64,000 nt of DNA from Micromonospora polyrhachis (GTDB taxonomy: Bacteria > Actinomycetota > Actinomycetes > Mycobacteriales > Micromonosporaceae). The position numbers and the translations under genes were made by a program. The stretch is taken from contig NZ_JACHJW010000001.1 in NCBI RefSeq assembly GCF_014203835.1, forward strand, positions 4,104,501 through 4,168,500. The letters are read 5' to 3'. The notes under the pieces were generated by a model. That model made no database searches. It worked only from the letters and a program-made list of their open reading frames with translations, and had not been told where the DNA came from. Positions 1 to 7,613 of the stretch are shown here, piece by piece; the stretch's first letter is position 1; the number at the start of each line of letters is the position of its first letter.

Positions 1-57
1 GAGCGTACGGCCGAGGAAGAGTAGCCGGAACGCCCGGAGCCGGAGCGGATGCGTCAT
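1..57 (-). CDS. MFS transporter, N-terminal fragment (runs off left edge)
   Basis: The minus strand has an ATG at 57 and an open frame to the left edge. Its 19 codons read MTHPLRLRAFRLLFLGRTL, the kind of basic then hydrophobic start seen at the first membrane helix of major facilitator drug exporters (FRxLFLGRTLS-type). Only this start lies in the window, so substrate and length are unknown. It is divergent from the MarR gene at 127, with 69 bp between them that hold a repeat able to act as a shared operator. A MarR-MFS divergent pair usually means ligand-induced efflux. The family call rests on these residues and the context alone. Confidence 0.5.
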   Translation of the reverse strand, partial: MTHPLRLRAFRLLFLGRTL

Positions 58-71
58 GCCCGAAAATTTAC

Positions 72-99
72 TTCGACAACGAATTGTTTGACAACGAAT
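72..99. promoter_or_regulatory. candidate MarR operator (direct repeat)
   Basis: TTCGACAACGAAT (72-84) is repeated as TTTGACAACGAAT (87-99) with a 15-bp period in an AT-rich gap between divergent genes. The centre also forms an imperfect palindrome (CAACGAATTGTTTG). The position fits a MarR dimer controlling both the MFS gene and its own gene. Binding is inferred. Confidence 0.45.
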
Positions 100-126
100 A
101 ATTAGCTGTCGACGTAGACTCGCGGC

Positions 127-705
127 GTGGAGGAGCCTCGCGACTGGACCGACGGACACGTCGAACGCTGGTTGCCGGTCCTGCCGGACATCGATCCCGA
201 TGTCGAGGGCGCGGTGACGCGGGTGAAGATGCTGGCCAAGTATCTACGCCAGGTACGCGAGAAGTCCCTCGTCGACTACGACCTGCAACGGCACGAGTTC
301 GACACCCTGCACGCGTTGATGGGGCGGCACGGCCGGGCCGCACCATCAGAACTCGCGGAGGACCTCGGCATGCCGGCACCTTCGGTCACCGCCCGCCTCG
401 ATGCCCTGGAGCGTCGAGGCTTCATCCGCCGGACACCGTCGACCGTCGACCGCCGCCGCGTCGACATCGAGGTCACCAAAGCCGGTCGGTCCACCTGGCT
501 GGGCGCCATGGACGTCCTGGGACACGAGGAATACCGTCTCCTCGGCGTGCTCGACGCCGCCCAGCGCAAGGTCCTGTCCGACCTGCTGCGCCGCATCATG
601 CTGGTCGCCGAGAACCGTACCGGCGACGCGGGCGGGGCGGGAAACGCCAGTGGGACGGGACATCGGGACTCGGGTCCAAGGCTAGGTGGTGCCGCGCGCT
701 CGTAG
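127..705 (+). CDS. MarR family transcriptional regulator
   Basis: This 192-residue protein begins with GTG at 127. A winged helix-turn-helix spans about residues 50-120: HEFDTLHALMGRHG, then a recognition region around SELAEDLGMPAPSVTARLDALERRGFI, then the wing RTPSTVDRRRVDIEVTKAG. That is the MarR layout. The helices on either side would form the dimer interface. The C-terminal 30 residues are Gly/Ala-rich and probably disordered, making the protein longer than the usual 140-160. It is divergent from an MFS exporter, so it probably represses that exporter and itself until a phenolic or drug-like ligand binds. No clear Shine-Dalgarno site precedes the GTG, which would suit a leaderless message. 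Confidence 0.85.
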   Translation: MEEPRDWTDGHVERWLPVLPDIDPDVEGAVTRVKMLAKYLRQVREKSLVDYDLQRHEFDTLHALMGRHGRAAPSELAEDLGMPAPSVTARLDALERRGFIRRTPSTVDRRRVDIEVTKAGRSTWLGAMDVLGHEEYRLLGVLDAAQRKVLSDLLRRIMLVAENRTGDAGGAGNASGTGHRDSGPRLGGAARS

Positions 706-726
706 GGGCCGGGAATGACCGATCCC

Positions 727-816
727 TACGAGCCGCTACGCCGTTGCTGTACGAGCCGCTACGCCCTTGCTCTACGAGCGGTAGCCCGCCGTTGTCTCAG
801 GAGCGGTAGCCCGCCG
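727..816. repeat. 23-bp tandem repeat across a stop codon
   Basis: Four related units begin at 727, 750, 773 and 798: TACGAGCCGCTACGCC twice, then TACGAGCGGTAGCCCGCC, then CAGGAGCGGTAGCCCGCC. The last unit encodes the C-terminus (SAGYRS) and stop of the minus-strand gene at 797. The other copies lie beyond the stop. It looks like tandem duplication of the gene's own 3' end. Confidence 0.75.
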
Positions 817-3253
817 ACCGGTACTCGTACTCCTGGCTTTCGTCCCGGTCGCCGTGGTCGCGGCTGAAATCCCAGCCGGCGGCAGATTCCCGGCCGGGGC
901 GGCCACCGACCGCGAAGCCACCGATCTCCTGGCCCCGGCGCCAACCCTGGAAGTAGCCGGTGGTGCTTTCGGCGATGGCTGCCGCATCCCGAACGATCCG
1001 CAACGGACGTTCCTCGCGTAGCGGCGAACCGGGCACCAGGTTGGCCTGCGGCACCCGCTTGGGCAGGCCGGCGCGGGTCTCGGCTCCGACCGCCGGATGC
1101 GCTGCCTGCTCCGCCGCCCGCCAGCCACTGTCGGCCATGGACGACCAGGCCGTCTCGGACTCCTCCGGCTGATCGGTGAACCAGGCCGAGCTGACCGCCG
1201 CGAAGATCAGCAGGTCGCCGTCCCCCTCGTCGGTGACCGGGGGAGCGCTGTGCTCTCGTACCGTCGGCTCCGGACGGACCGGCTGGCCCATGTTTCGAGT
1301 GGTGTCCTGCGGTTCGACGGCCCGCAACGGCGGTTCGTCCACCATCGACGGGGCCGGAATGTGCGAGCGGTCCTCCCGGGGAGGGCGCTGCGGTAGCGGT
1401 GCCCGTTCGGTCGGTGATTCGACGAGCCGTAGTGCCGGAGGTTCCTGCGGTAGGTCGTCGGAGAGCCACGGGGGCTTGATGCGACTCTCGCCGCCTCCCG
1501 GATCGGTTGGCGCATCCAGGGTGCCCGGTGCCCGGTCGCCGGACGAATACGGCATCGCCGATCCGGGGGCGTCGTCGTCCTGCTTGTCAGCGGGATCGAC
1601 CAGGGGCCAGTTCGCCCGGGACCCGGGCGGTGCCGGCTCTGGCTCCGGCTCCGGACGGGCCGCCGGTACCGGCAGCGTGAGATCAGTCGGGCTGAAGCCG
1701 TTCGCCGGGGCCTTCGGGCCGAAGGCCTCCTCCGGGGACTGAGGCTGGTTGCGGGGCGGCCGAGGTGGGATCGGGGTCAAGCGCTGACGTTGTTCGGCCC
1801 GAGCGCTGTTGATCGCGGCCGTGGTGAGGGTGGCTCGGAACGGCTCGCCCGCCTCTGCCGGGGAACTCTTGCCCCGGGGCGCGGCCGGCATCGGCATCAT
1901 GCCCGGCGGCGGTGGTGGCGGTGCGGAGACGGGCCGGTTCGCCGGCTGGTCACCCTGGGCGACCGCCGGGATGGGGCCATCCTCGGGCGTACGGATCGAC
2001 GGCGGGCCGGAGGTCGGCTGGCCCGGTAGGGACAGTGCCGCAGCCGGGGCGAGCGGGGTGACCGGTGGCGGTGCCGTCGGTGGTGGAGTGAGCGGCGCGG
2101 GTGCCACCGGCGGAGGCGTGATCGGCTGCGGAGCGACCGGTAGCCGGGTCTCGTCCAGGTGGTCCGGCCGGCTACGGCGTCCGCCGGTGGGCCGCGTCTC
2201 CCGCCTCGGCAGCTGGCTGGTGGGCGCGTCTATGCCGGACGACGCGGCGACGGGTGACGGTGGAGCCGGCTGTTCCGTCGGATCGTCGGAGTTGGCGGCC
2301 CGCCGCCCCCGGGGCAGCGGGGTCGCCGGTGGCATGGTGACCCGGGACAGCGGGGTCGCCGGTGGCGTGGTTGTCCGGGCGGCCAGGGTTGCCACGAGCG
2401 CGTCGCAGCCCGCGTCGCAGGCGCGAACCGCCGCGACGGCCTGTCGTACGGTCTCGGCGACGGCGGAGGTGAGTGCCTTGTTCGGCATGCTCCGCTGGGA
2501 GGTTTCGGCGATGGCGATCCGCAGCGCGGTGACCGCCTCGGTGATGGCATCGGGGTCGGCTACCCCATCGGCGGTGAGATGTGCGGCGATCGCGTCAGCG
2601 GCCACGGTCGTGTCTCGGCCCCGTGGCCCGGCACCGGTCAGCATCCCCGGTTCGGGCAGCGCGTCCAGCACGGCGAGTGGCACCGTCTCGGCCGGATCGG
2701 GATAGGCGCGCAGGGCGGCGGGATAGAGCTCGCGGAGCACCTCGCGCAGGGCGACGGCTGCCGCGTGCCGGCCACTGGCCAGCGCGGCGTGGGCCGCCAG
2801 TACGGGCTTGTAGCCGGCCAGGTCGCGGGGGGCCGGCAGGGCGGCCGCGGAGAGCGCCCCGGCCTGTAGCGCCCGGGCCAGCCCCACGGCCCGCCGCTGG
2901 ACCGGGGGAGCCTGCATCTCCTCCAGCGACTCGTCATCGGCGAATCGTTCGGCGAAGTCGTCGACCGAGTCGTCGTCGGCGATGGCCAGCGGCCGTCCAC
3001 CCGCGCTCAGCAGTGAGGTGACCAGGTGGTCGTCGCTGTCGGCGGCGATCGCCGCACCGCTCGGTCCGCCCGAACGCTCGACGAGCAACGCACCCAGTCG
3101 CGCGTAGCCCGCCGGGTCGTCACTGATCTCGCAGACATGCAGCAGTCGGCCTGCGTCGTCGACCACAGCGGACGTCAGCGTCGACGCGGCCGAAGCCGGT
3201 CGGGCGGCCGAATCCGCCGAGGCCAAACCGCAGTACACCCGCACGAGCGCCAC
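797..3253 (-). CDS. large proline-rich protein with IS110-transposase-like N-terminus
   Basis: 818 residues, starting at GTG 3253 behind a good site (GGAGGA, 7-nt spacing). Residues 1-110 follow the pattern of the IS110-type DEDD RNase-H-fold domain (VRVYCGLAS...AVVDDAGRLLHVCEISDDPAGYARLGALLVE...AAIAADSDD). The first catalytic Asp position and the EATG-type motif are not recognisable. A helical region follows (about 110-300), then roughly 500 residues of Pro/Ala/Gly-rich, low-complexity sequence that must be largely disordered. No transposon ends, second ORF or tnpA-like C-terminal Ser domain is visible. I infer a host protein derived from, or sharing a fold with, IS110 transposases. Its function is unknown and the alternative is simply a conserved hypothetical protein. 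Confidence 0.7.
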   Translation of the reverse strand: MALVRVYCGLASADSAARPASAASTLTSAVVDDAGRLLHVCEISDDPAGYARLGALLVERSGGPSGAAIAADSDDHLVTSLLSAGGRPLAIADDDSVDDFAERFADDESLEEMQAPPVQRRAVGLARALQAGALSAAALPAPRDLAGYKPVLAAHAALASGRHAAAVALREVLRELYPAALRAYPDPAETVPLAVLDALPEPGMLTGAGPRGRDTTVAADAIAAHLTADGVADPDAITEAVTALRIAIAETSQRSMPNKALTSAVAETVRQAVAAVRACDAGCDALVATLAARTTTPPATPLSRVTMPPATPLPRGRRAANSDDPTEQPAPPSPVAASSGIDAPTSQLPRRETRPTGGRRSRPDHLDETRLPVAPQPITPPPVAPAPLTPPPTAPPPVTPLAPAAALSLPGQPTSGPPSIRTPEDGPIPAVAQGDQPANRPVSAPPPPPPGMMPMPAAPRGKSSPAEAGEPFRATLTTAAINSARAEQRQRLTPIPPRPPRNQPQSPEEAFGPKAPANGFSPTDLTLPVPAARPEPEPEPAPPGSRANWPLVDPADKQDDDAPGSAMPYSSGDRAPGTLDAPTDPGGGESRIKPPWLSDDLPQEPPALRLVESPTERAPLPQRPPREDRSHIPAPSMVDEPPLRAVEPQDTTRNMGQPVRPEPTVREHSAPPVTDEGDGDLLIFAAVSSAWFTDQPEESETAWSSMADSGWRAAEQAAHPAVGAETRAGLPKRVPQANLVPGSPLREERPLRIVRDAAAIAESTTGYFQGWRRGQEIGGFAVGGRPGRESAAGWDFSRDHGDRDESQEYEYRSAGYRS

Positions 3254-3316
3254 GGCGTCGTCCTCCTCCCCGGGACCCAGGTCGTGTGGTTCCTGACTGA
3301 TGCTCCCTGGTGAGGG

Positions 3317-4294
3317 TCAGTCGCGCCAGTCCACGGCAGCAGAGATCTTGCCGATGATCGTGCGCCACCCCAAACTCGCCGTTTGTGCCCCGATCTTCTT
3401 CAACCGGCGGCGGCCCAGGAAGCCGCCGAGACCGCCGTTGACCGTCGATCGAAGCGCTTCGTCCAGGTCGTCCAGGCTGGAACCAGACGAGAGCATGTCC
3501 AGAACGGACGGCAATCGTAGCCCGTACGCAAGATCGCGAGCCACCTCGCCGGCCTCGATGATCAACGTCGGGTCCCAGACGTCATGGCCGCCGCGCAGGT
3601 TCTCCACCACGAGGTCGAGCTCGTAGGAGTCCTCGTCCAGCGGGGCGACGTGCGCCGGTTCCAGGCGTTCGACCAGCTCGTCCCAGGTGTCCAACTGGGT
3701 CAGGTCGTTCGGCGCGCCGGAGCGCACGAAACTGACCAACCCTTCGGCGCTCTTGAAGAGCAGCAGTTTGCCCCGGTGGCTGAGGAAGATCGGAACCTCC
3801 TCGGGCTCCGCCTCGGCTTCGGCCTCCTCGTCGTCCTGGTCGTCCTCGTCTAGCTCTGCCTCGGTCTCGTCCCGGTCGGTCTCGTCCTCATCCTCGTCGG
3901 TGCGGCTGCGGCGTCGGGCCGCCCGGTCCGTACGGGTCTCCTCCGCCTCCTCGTCCAGCGCGGCGGCGAACTCCTCGTCGAGGATCACCACCTCCTCGTC
4001 GTCCTCCGTCACGGCGGCTCGGGCCAGGAACGGATCGTCGTGGTCACGGTCGCTGGTGTCGGTCGGGGTCAGCTCGTTGGACAGTCGGTAGGCCCGGAGG
4101 GTGAAGCCGGCTCCGGCCGGTAGGGCGATCTCCACCGGATCGATGCGAACCTCGTCCCACAGGGACCGATCCACCTCGACCACCTCTACGGCGTCGATGT
4201 CGTCGGTCTCGTCGGGGTCGGCCGGTCCGGTGGTCTCGTCGAGCTTCGTCTCGGGCTCGTCGGCATCGGGTCGCTGGGACGACTGGCGGGCCAC
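3317..4294 (-). CDS. conserved acidic protein of unknown function
   Basis: 325 residues. GTG at 4294 is preferred over the ATG at 4312 because GGAGG sits 5 nt upstream of it. The N-terminal half is acidic and low-complexity (runs of Asp/Glu around residues 80-160), with a short ordered stretch near residues 30-60 (VDRSLWDEVRIDPVEIALPAG). The C-terminal half looks globular: PIFLSHRGKLLLFKSAEGLVSFVRSG, then a helical tail ending in GGLGGFLGRRRLKKIG. No signal peptide or membrane segment is present. I do not recognise a characterised family. It is transcribed in the same direction as the 797 gene, 63 bp upstream of it, and could share its transcript. Confidence 0.75.
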   Translation of the reverse strand: MARQSSQRPDADEPETKLDETTGPADPDETDDIDAVEVVEVDRSLWDEVRIDPVEIALPAGAGFTLRAYRLSNELTPTDTSDRDHDDPFLARAAVTEDDEEVVILDEEFAAALDEEAEETRTDRAARRRSRTDEDEDETDRDETEAELDEDDQDDEEAEAEAEPEEVPIFLSHRGKLLLFKSAEGLVSFVRSGAPNDLTQLDTWDELVERLEPAHVAPLDEDSYELDLVVENLRGGHDVWDPTLIIEAGEVARDLAYGLRLPSVLDMLSSGSSLDDLDEALRSTVNGGLGGFLGRRRLKKIGAQTASLGWRTIIGKISAAVDWRD

Positions 4295-4447
4295 GCTGAC
4301 CTCCGTGTGCAATCAGGTTCGCGGCCTCGACCCGGGAGGGTACCGCCGCATGGGTGACTCTGCGCACATACCCTAGTCGGCTACCTGGGGGGTCCGGTGC
4401 CCGCACCCCGTTGGAGATCTGGCCACCTACTAGTAGCCTTTCTACTT

Positions 4448-4792
4448 ATGAAGGCGCAGGCGCTGCACGGTCATCTCGACGCACTCCTGCTCGCGGTGCT
4501 GGAAGGTGGTGCCCAGCACGGCTACGCGATCATCGAAGCGCTCAAGGAGCGCAGCGGCGGCACCCTCACCCTGCCCACCGGCACCATCTATCCGGCGTTG
4601 CGGCGGCTGGAGCGAGCCGGTTACGTGGAGAGCAGTTGGAGCACGGTCAACGGGCGGGAGCGGCGCACCTATCAGCTCACCGATGCCGGTCATCGGGCCC
4701 TCAGCAGCGAGCGCAGCAGCTGGCAGGAGTTCAGCTCCACCGTGGGCCGATTCCTCGGTGCCACCGCCACCCCGCCGGCGACCCCCGCATAG
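4448..4792 (+). CDS. PadR family transcriptional regulator
   Basis: 114 residues from ATG 4448. The frame is open further upstream, but the extension is not conserved-looking. The PadR core is clear: LDALLLAVLEGGAQHGYAIIEAL, then GGTLTLPTGTIYPALRRLERAGYVESSW (recognition helix TGTIYPALRRLE), then a wing ERRTYQLTDAGHRAL. A 10-bp palindrome, CTACTAGTAG (4427-4436), lies just upstream and is a candidate autoregulatory site. The gene converges on a membrane protein (4837-5514) of the type often paired with PadR regulators, although here the two are tail to tail rather than in one operon. Confidence 0.9.
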   Translation: MKAQALHGHLDALLLAVLEGGAQHGYAIIEALKERSGGTLTLPTGTIYPALRRLERAGYVESSWSTVNGRERRTYQLTDAGHRALSSERSSWQEFSSTVGRFLGATATPPATPA

Positions 4793-4836
4793 AGGCCGGA
4801 CGCCCGCTCGCGCCAGCCGCCGTAGGTCAGACGGGG

Positions 4837-5514
4837 TCAGCGGGTGGCGATCAGGCAGGATCGGGCCGTGACCACCAGCCAGGTGTAGGCGGCGAACATC
4901 ACAATCCCGCCGATGGCCATTGGCGGCCATGTGATCGCGCTGTCCCAGAGGCTGAGCGACCAGCCGTACACCGCCGCACCGAGGAGACAACCCACCCCGA
5001 GCGTTCCAGCCAGGGTGCGACCCAGCGCCCGGACCAACCGGACCGGACCGGGGTGTCCCCGCCGGGCCGACCAGGTCAGCCACAGGTAACAGGCGATCGA
5101 CAGCAGTCCGGTGACGATCCACACCCAGTTCAACGCCGTGGAGAACAGCACATAGCCGGCGGACGGCCGGGGGGCCGACCAGGGGGCGCCCCGCCACATC
5201 AGGTCCGCCGAGGACGCGAGTAGAAGCCACACCGCGAAGATCCGAAGCGCCAGCGTACGAACCATGGTCGCGGTCAACTCCGCCTGGTACTCGGCCGCGA
5301 GGGCTCGCACGGCACCGAACTCGGTCACCGCCAGCCGATCGGCTTCCGTTGCCGGCATGCCGTCGGTCCGGTACCCCTCGGCCGCGTCGAGCAGGCTGTG
5401 CCGGGCCTCGGTCAAGAGATCACGCTTGAGCCGTACCGGGCCGTGCAGGGCGCGGTCGAGACGCTGGACGTACTCGTCGATCACCGAGACGGCCACAGAA
5501 CCGGACATGGGCAT
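4837..5514 (-). CDS. HAAS-type permease-prefix membrane protein
   Basis: 225 residues from ATG 5514 (a second ATG at 5508 is equally possible). The N-terminal 80 residues form a HAAS/permease-prefix-like helical domain: YVQRLDRALHGPVRLKRDLLTEARHSLLDAAEGYRTDG followed by EADRLAVTEFGAVRALAAEYQAEL. Four to five membrane helices follow. This soluble-prefix-plus-helices layout is typical of proteins encoded beside PadR regulators in Gram-positive bacteria, and the PadR gene at 4448 converges on it. Substrate and activity are unknown. The 5' leader contains a 17-bp direct duplication. Confidence 0.75.
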   Translation of the reverse strand: MPMSGSVAVSVIDEYVQRLDRALHGPVRLKRDLLTEARHSLLDAAEGYRTDGMPATEADRLAVTEFGAVRALAAEYQAELTATMVRTLALRIFAVWLLLASSADLMWRGAPWSAPRPSAGYVLFSTALNWVWIVTGLLSIACYLWLTWSARRGHPGPVRLVRALGRTLAGTLGVGCLLGAAVYGWSLSLWDSAITWPPMAIGGIVMFAAYTWLVVTARSCLIATR

Positions 5515-5556
5515 CAGACTGCCATGCCGCACCGCCGGTTGGACCTCCGGATCTAC

Positions 5557-5598
5557 CCGGTGTCGACCCTGAGAGATCGGTCCGGTGTCGACCCTGAG
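5557..5598. repeat. short direct repeat in the leader upstream of the HAAS protein
   Basis: CCGGTGTCGACCCTGAG occurs at 5557-5573 and 5582-5598 (25-bp period), between the HAAS gene start and the end of cydC. It looks like a recent local duplication in non-coding DNA. Confidence 0.6.
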
Positions 5599-5603
5599 GG
5601 GGC

Positions 5604-7439
5604 TCAGGGAGTGAGCGCCAGGTATCCCCGTTCGGCGGCCTCCTGGAGCAACCACTGGTCCCGGTACCAGCCCGGAGTGCCGATCAGCTCATCGTGCCGG
5701 CCCCGCTGCACGATCCGTCCGGCGTCCAGTACGACCACCTCGTCGTACCGGTCGAGACCGGCGAGCCGATGAGTGACCAGGACCACCGACTGCTCCCGAC
5801 GGGTGGCGGCAGTGGCGGTGGCGAGCACTTGGTCGGCCGCCGCAGGGTCCAGCCCTTCGGTCGGCTCGTCCAGCACCAGCACCGCCGGAGCGGCGAGCAG
5901 GGCTCGGGCCAAGGCGAGTCGCTGCCGCTGGCCACCGGAGAGTTGACCACCCTCCTCACCCACGATGGTGTCCCAGCCGACTGGCTGCTGCCCTACCCAG
6001 TCCAGTAGGCCGGCGGCTGCGGCGGCGGTGGTCAGCTCCGCCTCGGTGGCAGCGGAGCGGCCGAGCATCAGGTTCTCCCGGACCGACGCATGGAACACGT
6101 GTGCCTCGGCGAGCAGCCCACTGACGGCCCGGTGCAGCCGATCCGCCGGGTAGGCGGACAGCTCGGTACCGTCCAGAGTGACCTGGCCACCGTCCGGCAC
6201 CACCGTGCCGGTGAGTACGCCCAGCAGGGTGCTCTTGCCCGCGCCGCTCGGCCCGACCACGGCCAGCCGCCGGCCCGCCGGCAGGTCGAGGCTCACTCGG
6301 TCGAGTGCCGGGGGCGCTCCCTCTCGGTACTGGACGGTGACCTCGTGAAGATGACAGTCGACCGGGCCGAGGGTGGGTGCCGGTTGCGCCGGACTGGCCG
6401 GCTGGACAGGCGCGGTCAGGTCGGTCGCCGGCTCGGCGGCGGATGTGGCCGGGCCGGTGACCGGCTGGACAAGCGTGGCCAGATCAGCGGCCGGTCCGGC
6501 GGGGAGCAGGTCGGCGACCCGGCGTAGGCCAGCCCGGAGCTGAGCCCACTGTCGGGCGGAGCCGACCAGGGCCAGGGTGGCCTCCACCGCGGTGAGCGTG
6601 GCGACGCCCAGCACTCCGACGAGGACACCGTCGACGTCGGCGGCCAGGGCCGCGCCAACGACCGCCGCGCTGGTGACTCCGGCGAGCAGTACCCCAGCCC
6701 CGTCCACCGCCCAGCCGGCCGAGGTCAACCGCCGCTCCAGCCGGGCCAACTCGCGGGCCCGGGCGTCGGCCTGCGCCAGCGCCGTCCCGGTGGCACCGAA
6801 GGCAGCCAGGTCGGCCGCACCGTGGGTTAGGTCGATGGCGTCGGTGGCGAGCGCGCCGCGCAGCGGGGCCACCCGATCGGCCGTACGTCGGGTCAGCGCG
6901 GTCGCCGCCGCCGGTAGGGCGAGACCGGCAACCAGCAGCCCGACGGTGAGCGCCAGCGCGGCGGCGGGGGAGACGACGGCCGTACCGGCGATGGCGAGCA
7001 CGCCCACGGCGGCGGCTGCCGCACCCGGCACCAGGACCCGCAGCAACAGGTCCTGGACCGCCTCCACATCGGAGACCAGCCGACTGAGCGCGTCCCCGGT
7101 GCGCTGCGGCACTCCTGTACGGCGGGTGGCGAGGGTGCCGAAGACCCGGGCCCGTACGTCGGTGATGATGCGCAGGGTGGCGTCGTGCCCGGCGAGCCGC
7201 TCGGTGTAGCGCAGGACGCCCCGGCTGATGGCCAGGGCCCGGACGGCGACGATGGCCACCGTGAGCGCGTCCAGCTCAGGTCGCCCGGCGGCCCTGATCA
7301 GTAGCCAGGTAGCGGTCGCCATCAGGGCCAGTCCGGCCAGTTCGGTGCTGGCGGCGAGCAACCCCGCCCCGATCAGCCGCCCCAGGTAGGGACGGGCCAG
7401 CCGCAGCACCTTCCGTTCCGGCTCCAGCCCGGTGCTCAT
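5604..7439 (-). CDS. cydC: CydC, thiol reductant ABC exporter subunit
   Basis: 611 residues, ATG at 7439. Six transmembrane helices occupy about residues 20-300, followed by an ABC ATPase: Walker A GPSGAGKST near 395-403, signature [16 protein letters not shown] near 500, Walker B VLVLDEPTEGLDP near 520. CydDC exports cysteine and glutathione to the outer face of the membrane, which is needed for haem incorporation and assembly of cytochrome bd oxidase. Between the domains lies a Pro/Ala/Thr-rich linker. It is the last gene of cydABDC. Its start overlaps the stop of the third of three repeat-derived mini-ORFs (ATGA at 7436-7439), so translation is probably coupled to them. Confidence 0.93.
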   Translation of the reverse strand: MSTGLEPERKVLRLARPYLGRLIGAGLLAASTELAGLALMATATWLLIRAAGRPELDALTVAIVAVRALAISRGVLRYTERLAGHDATLRIITDVRARVFGTLATRRTGVPQRTGDALSRLVSDVEAVQDLLLRVLVPGAAAAAVGVLAIAGTAVVSPAAALALTVGLLVAGLALPAAATALTRRTADRVAPLRGALATDAIDLTHGAADLAAFGATGTALAQADARARELARLERRLTSAGWAVDGAGVLLAGVTSAAVVGAALAADVDGVLVGVLGVATLTAVEATLALVGSARQWAQLRAGLRRVADLLPAGPAADLATLVQPVTGPATSAAEPATDLTAPVQPASPAQPAPTLGPVDCHLHEVTVQYREGAPPALDRVSLDLPAGRRLAVVGPSGAGKSTLLGVLTGTVVPDGGQVTLDGTELSAYPADRLHRAVSGLLAEAHVFHASVRENLMLGRSAATEAELTTAAAAAGLLDWVGQQPVGWDTIVGEEGGQLSGGQRQRLALARALLAAPAVLVLDEPTEGLDPAAADQVLATATAATRREQSVVLVTHRLAGLDRYDEVVVLDAGRIVQRGRHDELIGTPGWYRDQWLLQEAAERGYLALTP

Positions 7440-7613
7440 GCCCCCACCTCACTGCGTTCGGCGGTGGCATGAGTTTTCCGGAGTTGGCTGATTCGCTCGC
7501 TGCGCTCGCTCATGCCCCCACCTCACTGCGTTCGGCGGTGGCCTGAGTGTTGCTGGGCTGGCTGATTCGCTCGCTGCGCTCGCTCATGCCCCCACCTCGC
7601 TGCGCTCGCTCAT
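7436..7613 (-). repeat. tandem repeat encoding three overlapping mini-ORFs between cydD and cydC
   Basis: Reading leftwards, the cydD stop overlaps an ATG (ATGA at 7613-7610). That opens MSERSEVGA (7613-7584). Its stop overlaps the ATG of a 25-codon ORF starting MSERSERISQ (7587-7510). That stop overlaps a second 25-codon copy (7513-7436), whose stop overlaps the CydC ATG. The two long units have an exact 74-bp period and each ends in GAGGTGGGGGCATGA, which contains a ribosome-binding site and the next start. The C-terminal SEVGA of CydD derives from the same unit. Confidence 0.85.
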
